From Micractinium sp. NFX-FRZ (Eukaryota > Chlorophyta > Trebouxiophyceae > Chlorellales > Chlorellaceae), in the NCBI GenBank assembly GCA_029339195.1, contig JAPTJF010000228.1, positions 31,790 to 95,789 on the forward strand: 64,000 nt of DNA, in the 5' to 3' direction. Shown piece after piece: positions 22,549 through 32,200 of the stretch. The notes under the pieces are model-generated. The model was not told the DNA's origin. It was given only the letters and a program-made list of their open reading frames with translations, and ran no database searches. A program made the translations under genes and the position numbers. The stretch's first letter is position 1; each line of letters starts with the position of its first letter.

Positions 22549-24856
22549 TCAGCGGCTCCCAGCCGCCAGCACAGCAGCATCCACGGCCTTTTTCAGGACC
22601 CCTGTGCAGCCGCACTGCGCGCACACGCTGTTGCAGGTGTGGGCGGTGAGGAAGGCGGCGATGGAGGCGGCCCCCACGTCGGTGGCACCGTAGCGCTTCT
22701 CCCGGGTCACCAGCGCAGGGTCGGTCAGTGTGTAGGTGTAGCGCGGCCCGCTGCCGGCCGGCTGCTGGATGCCCTGCGGATGAAGGGGGATGGGGGGAGG
22801 GAGAGGGCGTGCACTGAGGCACAGGAGGGCCGCTATCTGTCTACCAAGGAAGGTGGGCAGGCGGGAGAGCGTATGGGTAGGAGTGGTGGAAGCACGGGGG
22901 CCAGGAGGGCAGGGGGCAGGAGGGCAGGGCGATCGCGGGAAGGCAGGCGGGGCAGCCGGTAGCCGAGACGACGCAGGAGGGTGGGCAGCCTGCCAGCCTG
23001 CCAGCCTGCCAGCCTGCCTCCCCCATTGCACGTCACCCAGGAGGGAAAGCCCTCCCCCTCTCCTCCCCCTTCCCCACGTCCACCTGGCCCCGTCCCCCTA
23101 CCTCACCTGCGCACCCAGCACTTCAGGGACGCAGCTCAGGCTGTGCAACAACCCTCCTGTACCCCCTTGGAACCCCTCCCTTCCCACCCACCCCGCCCAA
23201 TTCGACAGCACACCACACCTCAGTCCCTCCCCACCTGCGCGTCAAGCACCATTGAGTCGCAGCCCAGGCGGGGGCGCAGGTAGTGCAGGGAGTAGTGGGT
23301 GAAGGCCGTCACCGAGCCGTCCTGCTCGCCCTCTGCAGCCGGGGGCAAGCCAGGGGGCAGCCGGGTGCGGCAGGGTGGGGGGCGCCGGCACATGGGGTAG
23401 GGCAGTGCCTTGCCCTGGGCAGGGTGGGATCTGGATTGCCGGCCGGGCAGCTGGGGCAGAGGGAGGACGATTGCAGGGTTGCACCAGGCCTGCTGCCCTC
23501 AGCCAGGCTTCAGAGTGACCGCAGTAGGCACAAGCAGGGGGACACACCCTGCCCCCCCCCTCGTTGCAGGGGGCCCAACACTCACCCTGGAAGATGTGCC
23601 CGTCGTTGCGAGTGAACTTCACCCACCGGGCGCCCCTCCCATCCAGCCAGGGCTCCTTCAGCCAGGCCACCTTGTGCCCCGAGGAGGAGCCACGGCCCTG
23701 AAGGATCACGATGCTGGCTGCACAAGCAGGGCGGGGCGGGATTCCAAGGCAGGGCTGGTGGCCAGGTGGGGTGGGGCTATAGCTGGGATGTGGCGGGGCA
23801 GGCAGGCGGGCAGGGCGGGCGGCGGGGCTGGCCTCGGCGTTTTCGGAGCTGCAGGGGCGCTTTTGCAGCCCAGCCGGCACAGCACAGCACAGCACGGCAC
23901 AGCACAGCACGGCACAGCACGGCACAGCACAGCACAGCACAGCATAGCACAGCATGGCACAGCAACCTTCAAGTTCCCCCTGAGGCCTGCTTGCCTGGCA
24001 GGTATGTCACGGTGCCCCCCTGCTGGCCTGCCGCCTGGTTGAAGGCGTCTGCTGCTGCCTGGCTCAGGGCAGCCGCCTCGGCGTCGGCATGCAGCTCCCG
24101 CACCCGCTTGTCAAACCGGTGGCTCTCGCGCAGCGCCCGCTTCAGCACAAACCGCCCGCCGCTCTCATCTCTGACACAGGGGGAGTGGGGGAGGGAGGTT
24201 TGAGAGGACGGCAGGTCAGGTCACAGCAGGGAACAGGGAAGGTCGCAGGGAGCAGAATGACATAAGCCAGGCCGGAGTGAGGCACAACAGCCTAAGCACA
24301 AGCGAGCAGGGGAGAGAGCAAGCGGCCGACGGCGGGCGGGCGCTCACTTGGCATAGAAGGCCTGGCGCAGGCCGCCGTGCGCAAAGGGCAGGCGGTACAC
24401 CTGCAGCCTGACGGTGCGCTCGGTGTGCGCCACCTCCAGCCGGGCCGGCCTGCCGCCGGGCCCGCTGCCTGTGGTTGCTGCCTTCACAGAGTACTGAACC
24501 TCAACGCCCTCCAGCCAATGCCCGCTCCAGCCACCGCCATTGCCAGCACCCGAGCTACCCTCAGTGTGGGCAGCACTGCTGCTGCTGCCACCGCTGCCGG
24601 CGGCGGCGGCCCAGTCGGGCGGCAGGCCGTAGCACAGCTGCGTCCCCTCGCGCGCCTCGTTTTCGGTCAGCTGCTTCAGCTGCGCCCGCAGAATTTCCGC
24701 CTTCTGGTTGGCCCGGTGCAGGTCCACCTCGGCATGCACCTCTTGCTTCAGCAGCTGCTGCTCCTCCAGCGCCTTTTCAACCCGCACTTTCAGCAGCTGC
24801 ACCTTGAGCTGCGCCAGGCGGCCTGCTGCCGTCGGGGGAGTGGGGGCGCCCGACAT
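22549..24856 (-). CDS. Alpha-kinase (MHCK/EF2K/VwkA-type atypical protein kinase) with N-terminal coiled coil
   Basis: Five exons: 24856-24348, 24170-23995, 23717-23586, 23332-23235, 22773-22549 (379 aa). Residues 10-70 form a coiled coil rich in Leu, Glu and Lys (VEKALEEQQLLKQEVHAEV). The rest is an alpha-kinase domain in order: Gly-rich LPFAHGGLRQAFYAK, the ATP-contacting lysine in GGRFVLKRALRES, ADAFNQ, WLKEPWLDGRG, WVKFTRNDGHIF, AFTHYSLHYL, catalytic-Asp region SMVLDAQGI, YTLTDPALVT, and the zinc-site end FLTAHTCNSVCAQCG. The two His and two Cys that hold the structural zinc in this fold appear present. It should be a Ser/Thr kinase; substrates unknown. Intron 2 is GC-AG (CCAG|GCAAGC). 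The gene has no VWA domain, but the convergent neighbour is exactly the VWA partner seen fused to such kinases elsewhere. Confidence 0.9.
23877..23963. repeat. AGCAC pentanucleotide microsatellite in an alpha-kinase intron
   Basis: About seventeen AGCAC-type units with a few G and T variants, in the intron between exons 2 and 3, close to the GC donor. Confidence 0.9.
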
Positions 24857-25205
24857 GCCTGCAGTGTTGCCCGTGTTGGGTACTGGGTGTTAAGGTTTGG
24901 ATGCGGTTGCAGCCGTGGGTGAGACGTTGTAACAGCGCTGGAGGTGTGCAGAAGGCGCAGGCGAGATACAGAGGTGCTCCAAGAGGTGGGGAGGTGAGGA
25001 GGCACGCCTCGGGAGGAAAGCATGCTGCCCATGAGCTCTGCTGCCAGGGCAAGATTTCAAGCCCTCTCACGCTCACTCCTACCCCGAGCCACCCGAGTAG
25101 TCCCTCCAAGGCTGTCCAAAACCCAAGCCTTGCCGTCCCTGGCATCACCAAGCCCCGCCTTGTCACCCTGCCTGCGACCCACCAAGAACAACAATAGGTC
25201 GCAGC
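24857..25205. promoter_or_regulatory. Shared upstream region, alpha-kinase / unknown gene
   Basis: 349 bp between divergent ATGs, presumed to hold both promoters. Nothing recognisable beyond ordinary sequence. Confidence 0.35.
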
Positions 25206-27242
25206 ATGCTGTCGTCGCTGCAGCAGGACATCCTATCCGGCCTAGAAGACTTGGCGGGCAGCCGCTCCGCCGATCCAGCTGGGCCCGAGGCGGCTCCCAG
25301 CCATTTTGGCACCTCCAGCCCCAGCGCCGGCGGCGGCGGCGGTACCGCCAGCGTCAGCCGCAGGGGCGGCAGCGGCGGCAGGGCGGGGGCCTACCCAGCG
25401 CCCTGGCTGCTGCTGGACCTTCAAGAACTGCTGCCCCCAGGCAGTGGCCCCACCAAGAAGCTTCAGGAAAATGAGGAGAAGCTATGGAAGCAGCTGGAGG
25501 CAGCCGAGGGCAACTGGCAGGTGTGCTGCCGCATGGCAGCGTCCCTGCTGGAGGGGATTGGAGCAGATACCTACAGCGCTGCCCAGCTGGCAGCACAGCT
25601 GTGCCAGAACGGCGACATGCTGGCCCTCTGCATGGGGGGGCTGCAGGCTGGAGAGCCCCGAAGGCTGGCGGCGCCTGGCGCCGCCCTGTGCGAGGCGGTG
25701 TGGCGGGAGTTCAGCGGGCGCGCGGGCCGGGTGCGGCTGTTGGCAGGAGCGCTGTCCCGCTGCAGCGCCAGCGGCCGCAGCGGCGGCGGCAGCGGCCGCC
25801 TCCCCCTCGGCGCCTCTGTGCAGCAGATGGAAATGGACATGGGCGAGGCGGTTGGCGAGGCAACTTGGGCCCTAGAAGCTGCCACTCAACTGACCAGCAG
25901 CCACCCGCAGATGGAGCAGGCCTTGCTGCAGCACGGCGACAGCCTGGCCACCTTCTTCCGTACAGCAACTGCTCTGGCAGCTGGGGCAGACAGCAGCAGG
26001 CTGCCTGACGGCCTCGATTTCAAGCTGTCAGAGCTGCTGGCGTGGTGGGCGGAGAGCGCAGCCCGGGCAGCAAGCCAGGCGCAGCAGCACAGGTCCTTCG
26101 CCCTAGCCAGCCCGTGCTTTGACGTCACAGGTGGGTCGGGTACGGGTGGATGGGTGATTGGGGTGGTAGACAGGGGGAGACGAGGCGGTGCGTGTGTGTG
26201 TGGAGGGGAGGGTCTGCAAGCGCCGCCCCTCCTCTGTTCTGCTTCCTCTGATCTGTTGATGCTGCCAGCCCAGGCATGCTCCCTTGCAGTGCGCGTTGCA
26301 TCGCTCACATTGCTCGGCGGCTTTGCCCTCCCCACCCCCGCAGACCTGTTTCTGGGCATCACTTCCCCCCGCCTGGCGCAGCGCCCACCCTCGTACAAGC
26401 TGCTGCGCCCAGGCGGGTCAAGCGCCGCCAGCCTGACCCGTGTGCTGGCCGTCCTCCACGAGTGCGCCACCGCCCCCCGCGTGCACCCGCCCGTCAGGAG
26501 CGCTGCCCACCAGCTGCTGGGCAGGCACGCAGGCCAGCTGACGCACCTTCTGACCAGCCTGCTGCTGCAGCCTCCAGATGACGGCGTGCTGGTCAGTGCC
26601 AGTGGCGGGCCGGTTGTTGACCCTCCCCCTGGCCGTGCTGACGCTCGGGTGCCGGCCGCCGCCGACGGTCTGGTGCAGCTGGCAGACGCTGCCGCTGCGT
26701 GCGTGGCAGCGGTGGCGGCAGACAGGGGCGCTCGGCACAGGCTGGATCTCGGGGATGTGATGGACCTGAAGGCTGCTCTGGAGCAGGTCCTCAGCGGCAC
26801 AGCCGGCTGCCTGAGCTGGATGCCCGCCGCGGAGCAGCACGCGCTGTGCGCGCTGTGCCGCAGGGCGCTGGCCCAGGTGGCGCCGGTGCTGGCTCCCGCC
26901 AGGCGCCCGGCACCGGCGGTGCCGCTGGCCTCCCTGCCAGGGCTGTCCCCGACAGGCAGTGGCCGTGCCGTGCACAGCGGTCAGGGAGAGCCAGGATGCG
27001 GAGCGGGTGCGCGGACAGCTGCGGCCTCTGAGCGGGCCGGCACGGGCCCCTCAGGCGAGCTCAGCGGCCAGCTCAGCGGCCAGCTCAGCGAGCTGGCTGG
27101 CCGGGGGCGGGCCAGCTATGCGGAGGTGGCACGTGGGCAGCCTACCGACAGCAGCGGGGGGGCAGCAGTTCAGCAAGAGCGCAGCTTTCTTGGCAGGGCT
27201 AAGCAGGCCATCACTTGCAAGATTATGTCGTGGTTAAAGTAG
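25206..27242 (+). CDS. Unrecognised helical protein
   Basis: Two exons, 25206-26130 and 26344-27242 (607 aa). The 213-bp intron is open in frame, so an unspliced reading gives 678 aa. I prefer splicing because the segment has a good donor (ACAG|GTGGGT), a pyrimidine-rich acceptor (CCCGCAG) and non-protein-like composition. Residues 1-60 are Gly/Ser-rich. A charged helix follows (KLQENEEKLWKQLEAAEGNW), then helical blocks rich in Leu and Ala with paired helices (AALCEAVWREF, LRPGGSSAASLTRVLAVL, RSAAHQLLGRHAGQLTHLL) that look like ARM/HEAT-type packing. The C-terminus ends in a short basic helix (KQAITCKIMSWLK). No catalytic motif seen and no family recognised. Shares its upstream region with the alpha-kinase. 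Confidence 0.65.
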   Translation: MLSSLQQDILSGLEDLAGSRSADPAGPEAAPSHFGTSSPSAGGGGGTASVSRRGGSGGRAGAYPAPWLLLDLQELLPPGSGPTKKLQENEEKLWKQLEAAEGNWQVCCRMAASLLEGIGADTYSAAQLAAQLCQNGDMLALCMGGLQAGEPRRLAAPGAALCEAVWREFSGRAGRVRLLAGALSRCSASGRSGGGSGRLPLGASVQQMEMDMGEAVGEATWALEAATQLTSSHPQMEQALLQHGDSLATFFRTATALAAGADSSRLPDGLDFKLSELLAWWAESAARAASQAQQHRSFALASPCFDVTGGSGTGGWVIGVVDRGRRGGACVCGGEGLQAPPLLCSASSDLLMLPAQACSLAVRVASLTLLGGFALPTPADLFLGITSPRLAQRPPSYKLLRPGGSSAASLTRVLAVLHECATAPRVHPPVRSAAHQLLGRHAGQLTHLLTSLLLQPPDDGVLVSASGGPVVDPPPGRADARVPAAADGLVQLADAAAACVAAVAADRGARHRLDLGDVMDLKAALEQVLSGTAGCLSWMPAAEQHALCALCRRALAQVAPVLAPARRPAPAVPLASLPGLSPTGSGRAVHSGQGEPGCGAGARTAAASERAGTGPSGELSGQLSGQLSELAGRGRASYAEVARGQPTDSSGGAAVQQERSFLGRAKQAITCKIMSWLK

Positions 27243-27369
27243 CACATCCACAGTTGAGTTGTTTGTCGCAAGGGAGCACAGTGGGTGGGGGGTGCCTTGA
27301 GGTTTATGCACATGTGTGCCCACGGGCATTTGATGCCAGCCTGACTTCTTGTACATTCGGCATGTGGGT

Positions 27370-27374
27370 TGTAA
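27370..27374 (+). promoter_or_regulatory. TGTAA poly(A) signal of the unrecognised gene
   Basis: TGTAA about 130 nt after the TAG at 27240-27242, in the right orientation. Confidence 0.6.
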
Positions 27375-27605
27375 CGATTTGCTGGGAATCGATATCGAGG
27401 AGCACTTGCCAACAAAGGGCATCCAAGGAGATCTTGCTTCGCTTGAGCTCGATGCCTGGGCAGGCAGCCGCACAGGTCGAGCTCAAGTTGGCACTGCCGG
27501 CCACGCGCTGGCGGCGGTGAACTGCTGGTGCCAGCATCAGCACGTCGAGTGGGGCGGGACACCACGTGCATGTGCGCCATGATAAACGCATTTGCACCAA
27601 AAGAA

Positions 27606-28129
27606 TACTGCTGTTTGCAGAGTGGATGGCCGGTTGGGGACGGCAGAACCGGGAGCAAAAGTGCCGAAAGTGGGGATGGAAACTGCCGAGAATGGGGATG
27701 AACCAGTTTGGGGCGAAAAGTTTTGCAACATTTCCAACGCTGTCTGTCGGTCTCTGCTGCCTTGCCGGCTGCTCCTGGAGGCGTTCCGCCCCACCCAGGG
27801 CCCCTCAAATGGCTTATTGTGCGTCTCAAAACACCCACGGAGGGTCGCGAGGGCCTCGGACGCCCTGGAATGGCGGCGGTTACGCCGCCAGGCGGCCATG
27901 CTTCCCCACTGTCCCGCGCCTCCAGGGGCTTCTGAGGCCGCTGGGCGCGCCTTTCAAAGCGTGCGCATGGAGAAGTCAAAACTTGGGTTTCGGACTACAC
28001 TTGCGGAGAATTTTGCCGGATGCTTGGGGATGGTTTGCGGGAATGGTGGGGATGGTTTCGCGTTTTCCGACAAACAATTGTCCGATTGTGCTCGTCCCCA
28101 ACCGGCCATCCACTCTGCAAACAGCAGTA
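27606..28129. mobile_element. MITE-like non-autonomous DNA transposon, 37-bp perfect terminal inverted repeats
   Basis: Bases 27606-27642 (starting TACTGCTGTTTGCAG) and 28093-28129 are perfect inverted copies over 37 bp, 524 bp apart end to end. The ends can be read as TA flanking CTGCTGTTTGC, which would fit a TA target-site duplication (Tc1/mariner type). A TA at the edge of an inverted repeat is symmetric, so this cannot be separated from the repeat itself. The interior has no open frame resembling a transposase and contains G-rich tracts such as TGGGGATGG, so the element is non-autonomous. It lies between genes and interrupts nothing. Confidence 0.8.
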
Positions 28130-28540
28130 AGTACAGCCTTAGAAATTACAAGCAACAAGTACTACACTGGCTCACCTCACTCCAAGTGCCAGTTCAGTCC
28201 AGCGCCACTGGCCACTGGCCCAGGCGCCGAAAGGACGGCGGTTGGAGCGTCGGTTCGCCCGTAGGGCCTGCCGCCCACGCGGCATGCTACCTTGTGACAA
28301 TCCTGATGAAATGCGCGGCTCAAAAGTGCCACAAGCGGTGCACAGGCCTTTCGCGTCAGCCGGCATGGTGACGTGGCGTGGTGGACGGAGCGCCCCGGTA
28401 CGTTGGGGCGGCAGTTGACGGCGATCCCGGCACATTTCGCCTTGACACCTCACTGTATCGTTTCAGGCTCGTGGGTGCGGGTCGCAACCGTGTGTGGACG
28501 TGACCACTGGAAGAGGCCTGAGAACCCGCTGCTCGCAAGC

Positions 28541-29227
28541 ATGCCGCAGCACGCGGATCGCTTGTGGGTTCTGAGCTGGGTGCTGCATGCGGCCACACTC
28601 ACCGCTCTGGCGGCCGTGCTGCTGTCCCGCCCCGGGCCGCACCTCCCGCCAACTCTCAGCGAGGGCGGCTCCGCACAGGGGGACCTTCTGACGAACGGGG
28701 CGCGCAGGAGCCTGCTGCAAGTGGTGGGTGCCGTTCGCCCGGCCCAACCCCCGTGTGCCAGGCAGCTGCCGCAGAGGTGGCGCCAGCCTCCGCTGCTGCT
28801 TGCTGCGCCAGCAGCCAGCTGGGACTCTACTGCCTACCACCATGCGCCTTGCCAGCAGGCACTTAACACACCCACACCCACACACACACACATTCGCGCC
28901 AGCAGCACATGCATGCATGTAGCACCGACGCCGCCTGACTGCAACCCCTCGACATTGACATCCCGCCGCATCCCCAGCCGTGTGAGGTTGAGTGAGTCGC
29001 CTTCCCACCGCCCACCCTCTGCCCGCCCCCCCTGCCCTTCCTGGCCACAGGGCAACATCAATGAAGTGTTCAAGGTTCAGAACGGGGTGCTCATCATCAC
29101 CGCGCCCGTCCGAAGTAAGCCTGCATGCGCAGCAGGCGGGGCTCTGCCCGCACTGCTGGGCACGCAGGCAGGCTGTGGGGTGCCACCGCACATGGACCCG
29201 CAACCACTGCTCTCCTCAACCGTCCAC

Positions 29228-29260
<33 letters not shown>

Positions 29261-32200
29261 GTGCAGTGAGTGGAGACCTTACAGTGCTGGGTTCCACCAC
29301 ACTGGGCAGCAACTCAGCCGACAACGTGACCGTGAATGGCGTGCCAACATTCAGGGCGGGGCTCAAGGCAGGAGGGTTGGACGTGAAGCCCAACGGCATC
29401 GTCTCCGCCCCTACCGTCAATGTCACCAGCCTGCTGACGGCCGCCAGGGTGCAAGGTGCGCTGGCTGGCTACGGAGCTGCTTGCAAGCACGCTTGCTTGT
29501 TTTGCACTTGGTTTTTTTCCGTGCATGCGCTGCACTGCGGGGGAGCGCTCTGGCTGCTGCCACGTGTGCACGTGTCACCCAACCTTGTAGACCCGAGGTT
29601 GTGGCATGTCGGGGGAATAGCGGGAAGGTGGCAGAGCTGGGATGCTCCATGCTGCTCCTCCCGCTGACCTGGGCCCCTTGCTAAGCAAGCAGCACACGTG
29701 ACCCGCATGGGGCACTGCTTACGCCCCTGGATGGCAGTTGCGTGCCACTCATTGCACATCTGAATGGCGCACAATGTGTGTCACTCATTGCGCCTATGCA
29801 GTGAGCGGCGCCGTGGGCGTGGCAGGCGGCACCACCCTGCAGTCGGTCACCGTGTTTGGGGCCCTGTCAGCCCGCAGCACCCTCACAGCCAGCAGCGCAC
29901 AGGGTGAGCTGGCCAGCCTGGGGAAGTGTGCTTGACAAGCTGGCAGGCGCTGTGGCCATGCACATGCTGTGCATGACATGCTGGCAGGCGCGGTGGCACA
30001 TGCGCACGCTGTGCATGACATGTGATGAGGAGGGCGCACCCCCTACCACCTCACCCCTGCTTGCCCCCTGCATGCACAGCCACCGTTGTTACTCATGCGC
30101 TGTGCCTCTTCTGTCCTCTCCTCCATCCAACATGCAGTGAACGGCCCTCTGACTGCCACGGGTGCAGCTACGCTGCAGTCACTAACAGTGACTGGCGCCA
30201 CCACCACCCGTGGGCAGCTCAGCGCCGAGGGCCCGCTCACCTCCACAGGAGCCGCGACCCTGCAGTCGCTCACTGTCACTGGGCCCGCCTCTGCCCGCGG
30301 GCAGCTCACTGTCGGCGGCGCCGCCACGCTGCAGTCGCTCATTGTGGTGGACACGACCACAGCGCGGGGCCCGCTCACCGCCGACGGCGACGCCACGCTG
30401 CAATCTCTCACCGTGGTTGGCGCGACCACAGCGCGCGGCCCGCTGACCGCCGCCGGCGCTGCCACGCTGCAGTCGCTGACTGTTGATGGCCCAATCACCG
30501 CCAGGGGCCTGCTCACCGCCGACAGCGCCCAAGTCACCAATAAGATGACGGTGCTTGGCAGCCTGCTGGTGGGAGAGAACGCCACGGTGGTTGGCCGCGT
30601 GAGCGCTGCCAGGGTGGACGCAAACCAGATCTCAGGCAAGCAAGCAAGCAAGCCAGCAGCAGCCAGGAGGGAGGGAGGGTGGCAGGGGGATGCATGTGCC
30701 GCTGCTTGGCAGCAGCTCCCCTGGCCAGGCAAGGCCTGCCGGTGAAGCTGCGAGCTGCTGCTGGGGCGGCCCTTGCAGCATAGCCTGCTACCCCATGGGC
30801 CTTGCAACTGGCACCGGTCGTGTTTCGCCAGTATGGAAGCAGGAGCTGAGCTTGCAGGCCTCGAATGCAGCTGCCCAGCACGCGCCTCCCTGGCACGCAC
30901 GCTCCTCCTGCATTGAGCTGAGCCCTTCAAAGCGTGCCCTCCTTTTGTTGGTGCAGCAATCGATGAGTTCCTGGTGCAGCGCAGCCTGCGAGCCCTGGGC
31001 CCCTTCACCGTCGCCAGCATCACAGTTGATGGCAATGCCACGGGTGGGTGGGAGGTTGTTGGGGGCGCCTGGTTGGGCTGCTTGGGAGGGGCGAGAGGCA
31101 AGGCCACAGAGGGTGCGCCCGCCGGCAGCCTGCGCTGCTGGCTGCACGTTGCCACGCAGTGCTGCTACCTGCGTGCCCGCCTGGCTGCCTGCGTGCCTGC
31201 CCATCTCCCCACCTCCCTCCACCCCCACCCTGTACTCCGCAGTGGGCGGCGCCTTGAAGGTCGCCGGCTCTGCTCGTTTGGGCAGCAACTCCAGCACTCC
31301 CCTGGACGTCAGCGGCCCTCTGTCGGCAGCAAACGTCAGCGTGAGCGAGCAGCTAACCGCCGCCCACCTCACCGTGTCCACATCAGCAGCGGTGGCCCAG
31401 CTGTTTAGCGCTGGCAGCCTGGCAGTCAACGGGAGCGCAACCCTGGGCAGCCTGACCGCTCCAAACGCCAACGTGACCAGCCTCGCCGCCGGCGCCGCCA
31501 CCTTCAGCGGCGCCCTCAGTGCAAGGTCCGCTGCCGTGGCCAACCTGACTGTCACCAGCGACGCCCAAGGTGCGCTCAAGTCACTGCCGGCAAAGCTGCT
31601 GGGAGTTGGGCAGGTTTGCTCAGCCGGGGCCTGCTGCAACAAGCGGGGGGTGCGAGGCAAGAACAAGGCACTCTGGCTGTGGTAGCGCTGCAGCCAATGC
31701 TGCTGTTGCTGCTGCTGCTGCGCGGCAAGCCACAACAATAGGATGAACCCTGCTTGACACCGCCCCCTTCATGCCCTGGCACCCCTCATGCCCCCTGCAG
31801 TGAACGGGACGCTCGCCGCCACGACTGCCCGCATCAGCGGCCTCCTCACCGCTGGCCCGGCCACTGTGAGGTCCCTGGGCGTGGTCGGCAATGCCACAGG
31901 TGTGGCGGGGTGGTCAACAAATAAACAAGCCTGTGGGAGTGGTGAACAATGCTACAGTTGGGTTGGGGGGGCGGTCAAGAATGCATCTGGTGCATCTGGT
32001 GCCTGCAATGGGCCCTCTGCTTCCTGTGTGAGGCTCTACCCTCACGAATGTGCTGTGGGCGGGCTCTGCTGTGTGCGCTGCCCACCATCTCCTCCCCCGC
32101 CCCAACCTTCAGCGCACCCTCCCACCTCCCCCGCACCGCCCACCAATTTTGCATATGCACCTCTGTCTCTGGAGGCGGTTCTCAGCGTGCCCCGCCCAGC

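Larger units (their letters stand above)
27243..28540. other. Intergenic region carrying a MITE-like element
   Basis: 1,298 bp: the 3' UTR of the upstream gene (signal at 27370), then a 524-bp inverted-repeat element (27606-28129), then about 410 bp that should contain the promoter of the repeat-protein gene. The AT content is higher than in neighbouring exons. No coding sequence seen. Confidence 0.7.

Noticed and set aside
25206..27242. Intronless 678-residue reading of the gene at 25.2 kb
   Set aside because: The 213-bp segment 26131-26343 has a clear donor, a pyrimidine-rich acceptor, matching phase and non-protein-like composition (runs of Gly/Arg, then Pro/Leu). I treat it as an in-frame intron, although retention is possible.
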